From Bacteroidota bacterium (GTDB lineage Bacteria; Bacteroidota; Bacteroidia; AKYH767-A; JAHEYN01): 64,000 nucleotides of DNA. Of this stretch, positions 7,745-17,074 are shown in pieces. The notes below the pieces were generated by a model. That model was not told where the DNA came from. It did no database searches and saw only the letters and a list, made by a program, of their open reading frames with translations. The stretch lies in the NCBI GenBank assembly GCA_023251555.1, contig JAHEYN010000003.1, forward strand, positions 1 through 64,000. Direction: 5' to 3'. The stretch's first letter is position 1. Each line of letters opens with the position of its first letter. Both the position numbers and the translations under genes were made by a program.

Positions 7745-9832
7745 TTATTCTTTTATAAATTTAACCTGGCTGCAACTATTTCCTTTTTCATTTATTTTCA
7801 GGAAATACATTCCCGGGCTGAGGCTGCGGGCAGGGAGGCTGTAACTATTGATGCCCATGGAGGCAATTGTCTTATCATGCATGAGAATTTTGCCCCGGAT
7901 ATCAGTCACTTCTATATTCAGTTCAGAATATTCGTCGGAAGCGACGACAAAGTTCAGGTCATTGACCACAGGCATGGGATAAATCTCTGCAGTCAGCTTT
8001 TTGCCGGATTCTGTATTCAGGCTGATAACATTTGAATAGACTGAAACTCCATCGTAATCTGTTTGCCTGAGACGGTAATAAGACATTCCGGGAGAGGGTC
8101 CGAACTCAATGAAACGGTAATGGTTTGTTGCAGAGGGTTGCTCTTTGCCTTTGACATTTCCGATTTCAGAGAAGTTAATCCCGTCAGTACTTTTCTCTAT
8201 TGTGAAACGATCATTATTCACTTCGGATGCGGTAATCCATTCAAATACATTTTCATTGCCATTGTTTTTACCTGTAAATGAGAGAAGTCCGACAGGAAGG
8301 GTGACGGTAAATCTTGCGATATAATTCACATCGGGGCCTCCCGAGTTGAAGAAGAATCCGCCGGCATAGATTTCCGAGTTATATGCGGCAATAGTAAACA
8401 CCCAGTTATTCAGGCCTGCCCCGAGGGTCCACCAGTTAGTGCCATCCCATTTTGCTATACGGGAGGCGGGATTACAGTTGACAGCGGTGAACCATCCGCC
8501 GATATATAGTTCGGAATTATAAACGGTAAGCGCTTCCACAAAATTATTGGTTCCTGTTCCGAGAGATGACCATGCACTGCCGTTCCATTTAGCAATGTAG
8601 TTGGCAGAAACAGCGTTTCCAAATGTTCCGGTGAATTGTCCGCCGGCATACAGGTCGGAGCCGTAAACATTAAGGACTTTCACAAAATTATTCAACCCGG
8701 GACCCACCATAGACCATGCAGCGCCATTCCATTTGGCGATATAATAAACAAAACTGCCGGCAGCCATGCTGAAAGAGCCGCCTGCGACGAGGTCTGTGCC
8801 GTAGGTGCAGATTGAATTTACGTTTCCGTTCACTCCTGCGCCCAGGGCGGCCCATGAAGTCCCATTCCAGCTTGCGATATAATTGGCTGGAACTCCGCCG
8901 GCATTGGTAAATGCTCCGCCCGCGTATATTTTACCGCTATAAAGTCCGAGGGACATCACATCTGCATTTGTACCTGAGCCCACGGATGACCATGTAGTCC
9001 CGTTCCACCTGGCGATATAATCTGCGGGGGCGCCTCCGAGAGTAGAGAAAGAGCCTCCGGCATACAGTTCCCCGTTATAAACACACAGGGCATTCACCGT
9101 ATTATCAAAGGTATTTGAGCCGACGGCTGACCAGCTGGTGCCGTTCCATTTAGCGATATAGTTGGCAGAAACGCCACTTGCATTATTAAAGCATCCGCCC
9201 ACATACAGTTCGGAGTTATAAACGGCTGTGGCAACCACTCCGCATGCATCCATTCCCGTAACCACGGGTCCCCAGGTAATAGATACGCTATTCACAGTGG
9301 GGGCGGTGTAGGAGGTTGTGAGAGATCCGAAATTCGTAACATCGTTTGTAATCCCGGTGATAGTCGCATTTCCGGCATTTCCGGAGCTCCTTGTAATACT
9401 TCCGGCGTTTGAGGAGCATGTATTCATGGCTGCGGCAGTGGCACGAATCTGCAGGCCCGTGATGGTTAAAATATCCGTAAGGGCATTTGGAGTTCCGTTG
9501 GTAGAAATAGTTACTGTAATATCATTGGTATTCCAGGTTGAGATTGAAGCGCCTGTAAGGTCAGGGCCGGAGATGGTGCAGGAGCCTGTTGCCGATTTAA
9601 ACTCATAGTTCGAGGGGCATGTGAGTATAAGCGTGGTGTTTGTCTGGCTGGCTGCATAATCCGTAGAGACGCCTTCAGTTATAACAATATTGCCGAGGGT
9701 AGTCCAGGAGGCGTTGGTAAGATTGGTCCCGCCGGTGGCAGCGGTAACAGAAACGGCAGCCCTGACATCAGCGCCCGGGAAGGCAAATGCCAGCATAATT
9801 CCTGCAAGCAATCGGTATAAAATTTTATTCAT
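7745..9832 (-). CDS. Secreted propeller protein with WNG repeats, T9SS type A
   Basis: 695 residues; first gene of the four-gene array. Signal peptide ~1-25 ending DVRAA. Residues ~26-185 are a Thr/Asn-rich beta domain. Residues ~190-510 hold seven repeats of a different family from its neighbours: YNSELYxGGxF...ANYIAKWNGTxWSxLGxGxNN. Seven copies again suggest a seven-bladed propeller. An FN3-like segment (FEWITASEVNNDRFTIEKS, YYRLRQTDYDG) and a type A sorting domain (YPMPVVNDL, GMYFLKIN, VKFIKE) end the protein. A TATATTTG -7-like box lies upstream on this strand at 9857-9864, and a paralogous-family solenoid gene starts divergently at 9994. What the propeller binds cannot be read from sequence. 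Confidence 0.87.
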   Translation of the reverse strand: MNKILYRLLAGIMLAFAFPGADVRAAVSVTAATGGTNLTNASWTTLGNIVITEGVSTDYAASQTNTTLILTCPSNYEFKSATGSCTISGPDLTGASISTWNTNDITVTISTNGTPNALTDILTITGLQIRATAAAMNTCSSNAGSITRSSGNAGNATITGITNDVTNFGSLTTSYTAPTVNSVSITWGPVVTGMDACGVVATAVYNSELYVGGCFNNASGVSANYIAKWNGTSWSAVGSNTFDNTVNALCVYNGELYAGGSFSTLGGAPADYIARWNGTTWSSVGSGTNADVMSLGLYSGKIYAGGAFTNAGGVPANYIASWNGTSWAALGAGVNGNVNSICTYGTDLVAGGSFSMAAGSFVYYIAKWNGAAWSMVGPGLNNFVKVLNVYGSDLYAGGQFTGTFGNAVSANYIAKWNGSAWSSLGTGTNNFVEALTVYNSELYIGGWFTAVNCNPASRIAKWDGTNWWTLGAGLNNWVFTIAAYNSEIYAGGFFFNSGGPDVNYIARFTVTLPVGLLSFTGKNNGNENVFEWITASEVNNDRFTIEKSTDGINFSEIGNVKGKEQPSATNHYRFIEFGPSPGMSYYRLRQTDYDGVSVYSNVISLNTESGKKLTAEIYPMPVVNDLNFVVASDEYSELNIEVTDIRGKILMHDKTIASMGINSYSLPARSLSPGMYFLKINEKGNSCSQVKFIKE

Positions 9833-9856
9833 GGGAAATGATTATTAATATATAAA

Positions 9857-9864
9857 CAAATATA
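9857..9864 (-). promoter_or_regulatory. Candidate -7 box for the secreted-protein array
   Basis: Read on the minus strand the octamer is TATATTTG, a perfect match to the Bacteroidota -7 consensus TAnnTTTG, 25 bp upstream of the ATG at 9832. No clear TTG -33 element was seen at the expected spacing. Confidence 0.55.
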
Positions 9865-9954
9865 GACAGAGCTTTTGTTTTTGTAAATACCTTTTTAAAA
9901 ATAAATGTAGAAGTCCAAATACATAAGATGTATCATAAAGTTTACAATATTGTT

Positions 9955-9962
9955 TATATTTG
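9955..9962 (+). promoter_or_regulatory. Candidate -7 box for solenoid gene A
   Basis: TATATTTG, matching TAnnTTTG, lies 31 bp upstream of the ATG at 9994. With the opposing box at 9857-9864 it makes a divergent promoter region of about 160 bp that is strongly AT-rich. Confidence 0.5.
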
Positions 9963-9993
9963 AGTTTATTTATAATATTTACTTATAAGTTCA

Positions 9994-11529
9994 ATGAACA
10001 GAAAGGAACAGTTATTTCTTCTTATCAGCTCGATGGACAAGCAGGAAAAACGGTATTTCCGGCTGCATGCCCTGCAGCATGGGCAGAAGGGAGAGAAGCG
10101 TTACATGGATCTTTTCAATCTTATCTGCAAAATGAAAGAATACGACGAATCGCTTATCCGCCGGAAATTCAGGGGAGAGGCTTTCATAAAGCAGCTTCAT
10201 GTGGCGAAACATTACCTGCAGAAAATTCTGCTGCGCAGCATGCATTCATACCACCTGGAAAATTCCGCTGACAGCAGGGTAAAGATGATGCTTCACCAGA
10301 TCAGCATACTCTTTAACAAAGGGTTGTTTTCATTGTGCCTTGATCTCCTTGGCAAGGCAGGAAAGATTTGTGAGCAGACGGAGAATTTTTCAACCCTGGT
10401 GGAAGTGTATAACTGGAAAAGGAAAGTTCTGAATGCACTTCATTATGAAGGTATTCGGGGGAAGGAATTTACATTACTTCAGAGGCAGGTGGAGAAATCT
10501 GTTGTCCGCCTTCAGAATATGAATCGCTTTTCCTGGCACCACAGCGCCATTTATTTCAAAAAGATAAAACAGGAGCGCTTTATCAGAACCCGCAGGGAAC
10601 TCAGGAAATTCCATGATGACATTTCCGTCATGGTTATGGATCCGTTTTTCAGCAATGAGAAGAATGCTTCGTCGGTTACGGCAAAAGCTTATTTCCACCA
10701 CACCATGGGCCTATACCACTTCATGATTGAAGAGGCGGTAAAAGGAAAGCGGCATGCAACAAAAGCATACAGCCATTACAGCAAGCTTCTTGGCATACTG
10801 GAGAATGCCCCGGATCTCAGCCAGGAGCATTTTGACATTTATTTCTCCACGCTCAACAACATGGTGGTATCCTGTATCCGGCTGGGGAGGCACAGCGAGG
10901 CATTCGGATACACGGCACGCATCCGGGATCTGAAACCTGCACAGGGAGTTTTCAAGGTGCAGGTTTTTCTTACCTATTGTTCGGCTCAGTTGTATTTATA
11001 CCTGGTTACCTCGCGTTTCAGGGAAGCGGAATCTCTTGTCAGGGAAATTGAAGAACAGATTGACCGGTTCGGGAAGCGGCTGAGCAGGCAGAATATTTTT
11101 TCCCTGTACTTCAACATTGCCCGGCTGTACTTTGAAAAAGAAGATTACAGGGCATCCCTTAACTACATCAACAAAATCCTGAATGATCCTTCGTGCCGTT
11201 CCCATCACGGGATTTACGTATTTTCCCGTATTATAGAGCTGCTCATTCATTACGAGCTGAGGAATAATGAAGTGCTTCCTTACCTTGTAAGGTCCCTGTA
11301 CAGGTTCCTCAGGAGCAGGCAGCGCCTGTTCAGGTTTGAAATACTGCTCCTGACATACCTGAGAAAATTTCCCGGCATTCAGTCCGGGCAGCAACTCATA
11401 CAGGTCTTTACACAGCTCGGCAGTGAACTGAAAAAACTCATGCAGGATCCTTTTGAAAGGCAGGTGCTTGAGTATTTCGACTTTGTTGCATGGGTGGAGA
11501 AAAAGAAAAAAGAAAAAAATGACAGATAG
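9994..11529 (+). CDS. Solenoid protein A, alpha-helical repeat family next to T9SS cargo
   Basis: 511 residues, no signal peptide and no membrane segment, so cytoplasmic. It is predominantly helical with TPR-like spacing. Family hallmarks shared with the genes at 12265-13806 and 59870-61414: an N-terminal block with LISSMDKQEKRYFRL, then YMDLFNLI and AKHYLQKILLRSMHSYH; a central LYxYLVTSRF...FSLYFNIARLYF block; NYINKILND; LVRSLYRFLRSRQRLFRFE; and a C-terminal DPFERQVLEYFDFVAWVE. No helix-turn-helix or catalytic motif was recognised. It is divergent from the four-gene secreted-protein array, and the VIT transporter gene starts 48 bp downstream. A regulatory or cargo-handling role is only an inference from that layout. 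Of the three paralogues A is the most divergent in the middle region. Confidence 0.85.
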   Translation: MNRKEQLFLLISSMDKQEKRYFRLHALQHGQKGEKRYMDLFNLICKMKEYDESLIRRKFRGEAFIKQLHVAKHYLQKILLRSMHSYHLENSADSRVKMMLHQISILFNKGLFSLCLDLLGKAGKICEQTENFSTLVEVYNWKRKVLNALHYEGIRGKEFTLLQRQVEKSVVRLQNMNRFSWHHSAIYFKKIKQERFIRTRRELRKFHDDISVMVMDPFFSNEKNASSVTAKAYFHHTMGLYHFMIEEAVKGKRHATKAYSHYSKLLGILENAPDLSQEHFDIYFSTLNNMVVSCIRLGRHSEAFGYTARIRDLKPAQGVFKVQVFLTYCSAQLYLYLVTSRFREAESLVREIEEQIDRFGKRLSRQNIFSLYFNIARLYFEKEDYRASLNYINKILNDPSCRSHHGIYVFSRIIELLIHYELRNNEVLPYLVRSLYRFLRSRQRLFRFEILLLTYLRKFPGIQSGQQLIQVFTQLGSELKKLMQDPFERQVLEYFDFVAWVEKKKKEKNDR

Positions 11530-11577
11530 CCGGCGGCTTGTAATAAAAGTTTTATTTTTGGGACTGCAATTATTTTT

Positions 11578-12261
11578 ATGCACAAAGAAGAACATTTCGA
11601 ACAGCCGGATTTTGTAAGGGACATCATTATCGGCATGTCCGATGGCCTTACAGTACCTTTTGCGCTTGCGGCAGGGTTAAGCGGCGCAGTGAGCAGTAAT
11701 GGTATCATAATTACTGCCGGGGTTGCGGAGATCATTGCAGGATCCATAGCGATGGGGCTGGGAGGATACCTTGCCGGAAGAACGGAGATTGAACATTACC
11801 GTTCGGAACTGGCGAGGGAATACAGGGAGATAAAAGAATTCAATGAAGTTGAGCGTCAGGAGGTGAGGGATGTGTTTGCACAATATGGTCTTTCGGAAAA
11901 GTCACAGGAGATGATAGTTGAGGAACTTGTAAAAGACGAGGACAAGTGGGTGGATTTTATGATGCGTTTTGAGCTTGGGCTGGAAAAGCCGGATGAAAAG
12001 CGTGCGAGCAAAAGTGCCTTCAACATTGGCATTGCATATATCGTGGGCGGCATTATTCCCCTGCTCGGATACGTGTTCAGTTCAACTCCTCATGCCGGCC
12101 TGCTCATCTCCTCGCTTATCACTGTTGCCTGCCTCTTTATTTTCGGATATCTCAAGAGCCGGGTAATCGGTCAGAATCCTTTTGCCGGGGCCCTGAAAAC
12201 CTTGTTCATAGGAGTACTTGCCGCTGCCGCTGCTTATTCCATAGCAAGGATATTTTCCTGA
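11578..12261 (+). CDS. VIT1/CCC1-family Fe2+/Mn2+ transporter
   Basis: 227 residues, the usual length for the family. The first helices carry GMSDGLTVPFALAAGLSGA and AEIIAGSIAMGLGGYLA, the signature of VIT/CCC1 metal transporters. A cytoplasmic acidic helical segment (~60-135, rich in Glu, with EVERQEVRDVF) corresponds to the metal-binding domain. Three further membrane segments follow: about 145-165 (IGIAYIVGGIIPLLGYVF), 170-190 and 205-225. It probably moves ferrous iron or manganese across the inner membrane, out of the cytoplasm or into storage; the exact ion is not decidable here. It is convergent with solenoid B with a 3-bp gap and may be cotranscribed with solenoid A. Confidence 0.88.
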   Translation: MHKEEHFEQPDFVRDIIIGMSDGLTVPFALAAGLSGAVSSNGIIITAGVAEIIAGSIAMGLGGYLAGRTEIEHYRSELAREYREIKEFNEVERQEVRDVFAQYGLSEKSQEMIVEELVKDEDKWVDFMMRFELGLEKPDEKRASKSAFNIGIAYIVGGIIPLLGYVFSSTPHAGLLISSLITVACLFIFGYLKSRVIGQNPFAGALKTLFIGVLAAAAAYSIARIFS

Positions 12262-12264
12262 AAC

Positions 12265-13806
12265 TTAACCGGCGGTTTTTGTATTTTCTTTTACCACCTC
12301 CGCAAAAGGCCGGTTAGAGATTTTGCTTTCCAGCCAGTAAATGAAATCAAAATATTCCAGCGCCCTGCGCTCAAACCGGTCTTTTGAAATAGCGGTGAGC
12401 TCTTCTTTTAACTCCCTGAAAGCCATGACCAGCTCAGCATCAGAGGTGACACGCAAAAGTTTTTTCCCTATAAAACTGAGGATTATTGATTCCGATTTAT
12501 AGAGGTGCCTGCTTTTATACAGGAAGCGGTAAGTGGATTTCACGAGGTAGTCGAGGGTGTCATAGTTTTTCAGCTGGAAGTGCGCAATGAGGTTCAGTAT
12601 CCGTGCGTAGATGGGAACAATCTCTGCTGTGTTCCATGTAGTATTCAGGATTTTATTGAGCCATTGTATCGCCTTGCGGTTATCGTCTGCAAGCAGGTAA
12701 GCGTATGCCGTATAGTAATAAAGAAAAAGTTTGTGCGTATCGCTTATCTGTTTATCATATGCTGACAGTCCCTGTTCTATTGAGGGAACAAGGAGAACCG
12801 CCTTTTTGTAGTTCCCTGTATCGAGGTATACATTGAGCTCCGCCAGGTTGGACCGGATGAATATTTTGATATAATCGTGTCCGGACTTCAGCTTATATTT
12901 CGCCGGCAGTTCCCGGAGTTTTTTTACCTGTTCAAGGCACTCATTGTATTTTTTCAGGTAAATTGCTTTCAGCGCCAGGTTATGCAGCCCGACAGTATAG
13001 TCGTTGGGAGACTCCGCAATATGTTGAGGCCGGGATTCAATCAGGTCAACAAACTTTTTATCGAACTTATAACTGTTCAGGTAATCTCCTTTAATGAGGC
13101 AGTAAGTGCTGAATGCTTTATAGAAGAAAAATCTTGATTCATAGGTGAGAGCATTTTTTTCGCTGCGGAAAACAGGATTTTTAATAACAGCCTTGTGTGC
13201 CTGCAGGTCGGCAGATTTTCTTGCAGGGCCCTGGTTCATGATAATTTTATTGGCAAGATTCCGGGTAAGGGCGGTGTTTTTGTATAGGTTTATCACATTG
13301 GTTTCTTCGGAAAAAATTTCTTCCAGCCTGTTATCAGGAAGCTTCATTTCACCTGTCCCGATGCGGATCTCCCACGCCAGTATTTCCATGAGATAAATAT
13401 GTTTTTCATGCCTGTAAGCAAATGCTTTGGCTGCGGCCAGCAGCTTCAGGCACTGGTCGTAAAGGGCTTTCCTGTAAAGTACTTCCACGTGGTGAAGCTG
13501 TTCTTTCAGCTTTGCGTCAGCAGAAGAGGAAATATGGAAAGAGTGGAGAGACTTCAGCACCAGCCTGTATAAATAATACTTGGCTTCGGCTATGTTTCCG
13601 CTGCCGGTTTCCGTTTTGAATAAGTGGCGGACTTCCTGCTCATTGTAATCCTGCATTCCGTCTATTATATTGAAAAGACTCACATAATTATTGCTCTGAC
13701 GGATAACATGTTTTTTTGCAAATACTTTGAAATAGCGCTTTTCAGAAGGCTTCATGGATTTTATAAGAGGAAATAAATGGGTGTTTATTTTATTATCACT
13801 TTTCAT
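12265..13806 (-). CDS. Solenoid protein B, alpha-helical repeat family next to T9SS cargo
   Basis: 513 residues, soluble and helical. It contains LFPLIKSMKPSEKRYFKVF at residues ~11-29, YVSLFNIIDGMQDYNE, AKYYLYRLVLKSLHSFHI, LAELNVYLDTGNYKKAVLL, AIQWLNKILN, LDYLVKSTYRFLYKSRHLYKSE and FERRALEYFDFIYWLESKI near the C-terminus. These blocks align with those of A and, more closely, C (NVYIDTGDF, ALHWLNKILN, YSVKSTYHFLYK). No DNA-binding or enzymatic motif was recognised. The gene is divergent from the large SBBP-repeat cargo at 13979. A TACTTTTG box (13883-13890, minus strand) lies 77 bp before its start. Function unknown; TPR-type protein binding is the simplest reading. Confidence 0.85.
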   Translation of the reverse strand: MKSDNKINTHLFPLIKSMKPSEKRYFKVFAKKHVIRQSNNYVSLFNIIDGMQDYNEQEVRHLFKTETGSGNIAEAKYYLYRLVLKSLHSFHISSSADAKLKEQLHHVEVLYRKALYDQCLKLLAAAKAFAYRHEKHIYLMEILAWEIRIGTGEMKLPDNRLEEIFSEETNVINLYKNTALTRNLANKIIMNQGPARKSADLQAHKAVIKNPVFRSEKNALTYESRFFFYKAFSTYCLIKGDYLNSYKFDKKFVDLIESRPQHIAESPNDYTVGLHNLALKAIYLKKYNECLEQVKKLRELPAKYKLKSGHDYIKIFIRSNLAELNVYLDTGNYKKAVLLVPSIEQGLSAYDKQISDTHKLFLYYYTAYAYLLADDNRKAIQWLNKILNTTWNTAEIVPIYARILNLIAHFQLKNYDTLDYLVKSTYRFLYKSRHLYKSESIILSFIGKKLLRVTSDAELVMAFRELKEELTAISKDRFERRALEYFDFIYWLESKISNRPFAEVVKENTKTAG

Positions 13807-13882
13807 CTTGCAATTATATAAAAGCTTTAATTTAATTAAAAAAAGACATTATATTTCATATATATTATATCAGATACTTCAT

Positions 13883-13890
13883 CAAAAGTA
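13883..13890 (-). promoter_or_regulatory. Candidate -7 box for solenoid gene B
   Basis: On the minus strand the octamer reads TACTTTTG (TAnnTTTG), 77 bp upstream of the ATG at 13806, in a very AT-rich divergent intergenic region. Confidence 0.45.
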
Positions 13891-13978
13891 AAAAAAAATT
13901 TTATAACCACACATCAGTTTGCTTCCTTTGAGTCCAATAACTGATGGGTGTAATAACACATATATACAACCGAACCAA

Positions 13979-16975
13979 ATGAAAAAAACCACCACCTTCT
14001 CCGCCTTTATTCTCTGCACCTGGCTGTATACAGCAGCCGGTGTTCCTGCCGTATACAGGACTCCTGCTGACATGACATCTGTGCAGCATATCAATCCTGC
14101 TGAAATTCCTGACAGGGAAGAGCAGGCTTTTGCAAAACTAATTGCGGGACTTAACCGTTATCTTGTTTCTGTTAAGGAAGTTTATAGCCGGAAAGCCGCC
14201 CGGCCTTCTTCCGGGGTGCAGAAAAAAGATGTTGAAGAAACTCTCAAAAATCTCCCTGTGGCTTTCAGGAAAAACATGGGCCAGTGGGATGAAAAAATTC
14301 TCTACCGGAGCAGCGATGCCAATACCAATGTATATCTTATGAAAAATGGCCTGAGTTTTGGAAGCCGCAGGGAGGCCGGGAAGGAAAATGAAGGAGAGGC
14401 ATCTTCACGAGAGGACAAGCACGAAACACTTGTATGGAATATGTATTTCATGAACACGAGTCCGGGAGTTGCCGTTGCCGGGGAAGGCATGCACGACAGC
14501 CGCTGCAATTATCTCAAAGGCAGCGACCCTTCGAAGCACGTTGTCAACGCTCCGGATTACGAGATGGTCAGTTACAGTCAGCTGTATTCCGGCATTGACC
14601 TCCGGTACTATAAGTCCCAAACAAAACTGAAATATGATTTTATCTTAGCCCCCCATGCTGAAGCGGGCTCAATAGCGCTTCAGTATGAAGGTATAAAAGG
14701 GCTGAACATCAATGCTTCCGGGCAGCTTGAGGTGAGCAATGAATGGGGTACTGTCATAGAAGAACGCCCATATTCATACCAGTTTGTTGAAGGGGTTAAA
14801 AAAGAAGTCAGGGTAGACTACAGGCTTATTGACAGGAACACCTTTGGTTTTACCACAGGAGAGAATTATGATCCTGCCTGTAAGCTGATAATCGACCCTA
14901 TCACCCTTCAATGGGCTACCTGGGTAGGCTCTACGATCTTCAGCGGGGGAGATGATGGCTATCTCACCGACATGACGGTGGATGTAAACGGGAACATATA
15001 CGGAACGGGTTTTTACCTTGACGGGTTTCCCACCATTGCCGGATCTTATGACACTTCATACAATGGGTTCGGCAGCGACAATGATGCCTATGTGTTTAAA
15101 CTCAGTTCTGACGCAAAGACGCTCATCTATTCTACTTACATAGGAGGATGCAATGAGGACAGGGCTAACAGCATTGCCATCAGCAGCGGTGGCGAGGCAT
15201 TTATTGGCGGATATACCAATTCCGGCAGCTGCGGGGTCACCAAGTTCCCTGCTGTCAATGCATTCCAGGGGACAGGCGGGGGAAGCAATGATGGCTTTGT
15301 CTCCAAGCTCAACGCATCGGGCACTGCGCTTGTTTATTCGTCATACATAGGGAACACAGGAAATGATTATGTGGACAGGCTTGCCGTGGGGGCGGGCGGG
15401 GAGGCCTATCTTGCGGGTCATACCAATTCTGCGAATTTTCCGGTTACAGGGGGGGCGTACGATACTTCTTTCAATTTTGCAGATGACATTTTCATAACGA
15501 AAGTTGCTGCAGGCGGTTCTTCGCTGTCGTATTCCACCTTTGTCGGAGGAACCAACTATGAAATTCCGTTCGGGATGTTTGTCAATACTTCGGGGGAGGT
15601 ATATTTTACAGGTAACACTTCGTCCGGTTCAGGGGCTGCCAATCCGTATCCAACCACAGGCGGATCATACAAACCTACCTCCAATGCAATTGGCGGCTCC
15701 CCGGATGCTGTTGTTACCAAGTTAAATGCTGCCGGTTCTGCAATTGTGTTTTCCACTTTTCTCGGTGGCAGCGCTGCACTTGGAAACACAGGCTACGGCG
15801 TAGCCGTGAATTCCGCGGACGAAGTGCTTGTTACCGGGCAAACCACTGCCTCTGCGTTTCCGGTTACAGGGGGATCTTACGACACTTCCTATAACGGCAG
15901 CGGTGACATCTTTATCCTGAAACTAAATTCGGCAGCTTCTGGCCTGGTGTTTTCCACTTTCTTCGGAGGCACGAAAATTGAAGAGACGGCAAGTCTTTCA
16001 GTCGGCCTTACCGGGGATATCTATGTGCAGGGGAATACAAAATCCACCACCACCACCAATGATATTCCTATGACCGGCGGGTCATATGACAGCTCTTTCA
16101 ACGCTTCAGCTTCCGCGCTTCCGAATTACGACACCTATATTGCGCATTTTAATTCTTCTGCAAGCACGCTGCTTTATTCAACCTATTACGGGGGTACCGG
16201 TAATGACTATTCTTTCAACGGCACTACGCCGCCGGCGATGAACATATATAACTGCGGAGGTGTTGAGCAGATGATAGGGGGGATTACCTCCCACTCTGAC
16301 CCGCTTCCTGTTACGGCCGGCGTTTACCAGAATGTTAAAGGGAACGGAGGTGTTGACCAGCCTTATCTTTTTAAGCTTTCTGATGCAGGATGCACGCTGC
16401 CTATCAACCTGCTGTACTTTAATGCAAAGGCGGTACGCAATGAATATGTGCATGCGGAATGGTCCACCTCTTCCGAAACAAATAATGATTTCTTTACCAT
16501 TGAACGCAGCGGGGACGGGGAACATTTTGAGTCCCTGGCAGAAGTACGGGGTAACGGTAACTCCGGCCTTATCAGAAGTTATTCATATAATGACATGAGT
16601 CCGCTGCAGGGGATATCTTATTACCGCCTTAAGCAGACTGATTATGACGGGAGAAACTTTTATGCGCCCAACACTGAACAGGTGAATATCAACCCCGCCG
16701 GAGAGGTGAAGGTCGTTGATATATTCCCCAATCCCGCCGGGGAAAACGTTACCATCTCCATGTTCATTCCCCATGAGATGCGCCGTGGTGTCCGTATATC
16801 TGTGAGCAGTGTGCTGGGGCAGGTGATAATGGAGTATGACATTACAGGGCTTCCGGCCGGCATATACAACCACCTTATCAATTCTGCCTCATGGAGCAGC
16901 GGGGTTTATTTTGTAACAGTTTCTTGCGGGCCAAAAAAGGACGTCCGGAAAATTGTTGTTCGGGAGAATAAATAA
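13979..16975 (+). CDS. Large SBBP-repeat (seven-bladed propeller) secreted protein, T9SS type A
   Basis: 998 residues from the ATG at 13979; this start, not the in-frame ATG 60 bp upstream, gives a clean signal peptide (MKKTTTFSAFILCTWLYTAA). Residues ~70-290 are the N-terminal domain typical of SBBP proteins (FRKNMGQWDEKILYRS, YLKGSDPSKHV, LYSGIDLRYY, LKYDF). Seven SBBP repeats (~295-795) follow the pattern G(E/D)xYxxGxTxSxxFPxTxGxYDTSxN...DxFxxKLNxxxxxLxYSTxxGG. An FN3-like segment (AEWSTSSETNNDFFTIERS) and a type A sorting domain (IFPNPAGENVTISM, ending KIVVRENK) complete it. It is divergent from solenoid B and convergent with the SprE/PorW gene. Presumed cell-surface or secreted; ligand unknown. 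Confidence 0.88.
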   Translation: MKKTTTFSAFILCTWLYTAAGVPAVYRTPADMTSVQHINPAEIPDREEQAFAKLIAGLNRYLVSVKEVYSRKAARPSSGVQKKDVEETLKNLPVAFRKNMGQWDEKILYRSSDANTNVYLMKNGLSFGSRREAGKENEGEASSREDKHETLVWNMYFMNTSPGVAVAGEGMHDSRCNYLKGSDPSKHVVNAPDYEMVSYSQLYSGIDLRYYKSQTKLKYDFILAPHAEAGSIALQYEGIKGLNINASGQLEVSNEWGTVIEERPYSYQFVEGVKKEVRVDYRLIDRNTFGFTTGENYDPACKLIIDPITLQWATWVGSTIFSGGDDGYLTDMTVDVNGNIYGTGFYLDGFPTIAGSYDTSYNGFGSDNDAYVFKLSSDAKTLIYSTYIGGCNEDRANSIAISSGGEAFIGGYTNSGSCGVTKFPAVNAFQGTGGGSNDGFVSKLNASGTALVYSSYIGNTGNDYVDRLAVGAGGEAYLAGHTNSANFPVTGGAYDTSFNFADDIFITKVAAGGSSLSYSTFVGGTNYEIPFGMFVNTSGEVYFTGNTSSGSGAANPYPTTGGSYKPTSNAIGGSPDAVVTKLNAAGSAIVFSTFLGGSAALGNTGYGVAVNSADEVLVTGQTTASAFPVTGGSYDTSYNGSGDIFILKLNSAASGLVFSTFFGGTKIEETASLSVGLTGDIYVQGNTKSTTTTNDIPMTGGSYDSSFNASASALPNYDTYIAHFNSSASTLLYSTYYGGTGNDYSFNGTTPPAMNIYNCGGVEQMIGGITSHSDPLPVTAGVYQNVKGNGGVDQPYLFKLSDAGCTLPINLLYFNAKAVRNEYVHAEWSTSSETNNDFFTIERSGDGEHFESLAEVRGNGNSGLIRSYSYNDMSPLQGISYYRLKQTDYDGRNFYAPNTEQVNINPAGEVKVVDIFPNPAGENVTISMFIPHEMRRGVRISVSSVLGQVIMEYDITGLPAGIYNHLINSASWSSGVYFVTVSCGPKKDVRKIVVRENK

Positions 16976-17074
16976 GAATCCGGTCGAACCCGTTCCGTTG
17001 TAACACAGCCTTGACTGCATTAATTTTGAAGCAGAGGGGAAAGGCCGGATCAAAGTCGCCAGGGAATAAAGAAG

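Noticed and set aside
1719-9832. Regular nucleotide repeats spaced ~150 bp, resembling an array
   Set aside because: They are the coding DGGY/WNG repeats of secreted proteins, not CRISPR or non-coding tandem repeats.
9994-11529. Solenoid proteins as DNA-binding regulators (LuxR or SARP type)
   Set aside because: No helix-turn-helix could be seen in any of the three paralogues, so no regulator call is made.
12265-13806. Plus-strand frames of 65-86 codons opposite solenoid B
   Set aside because: Antisense shadows; the minus-strand frame is full length and has clear paralogues.
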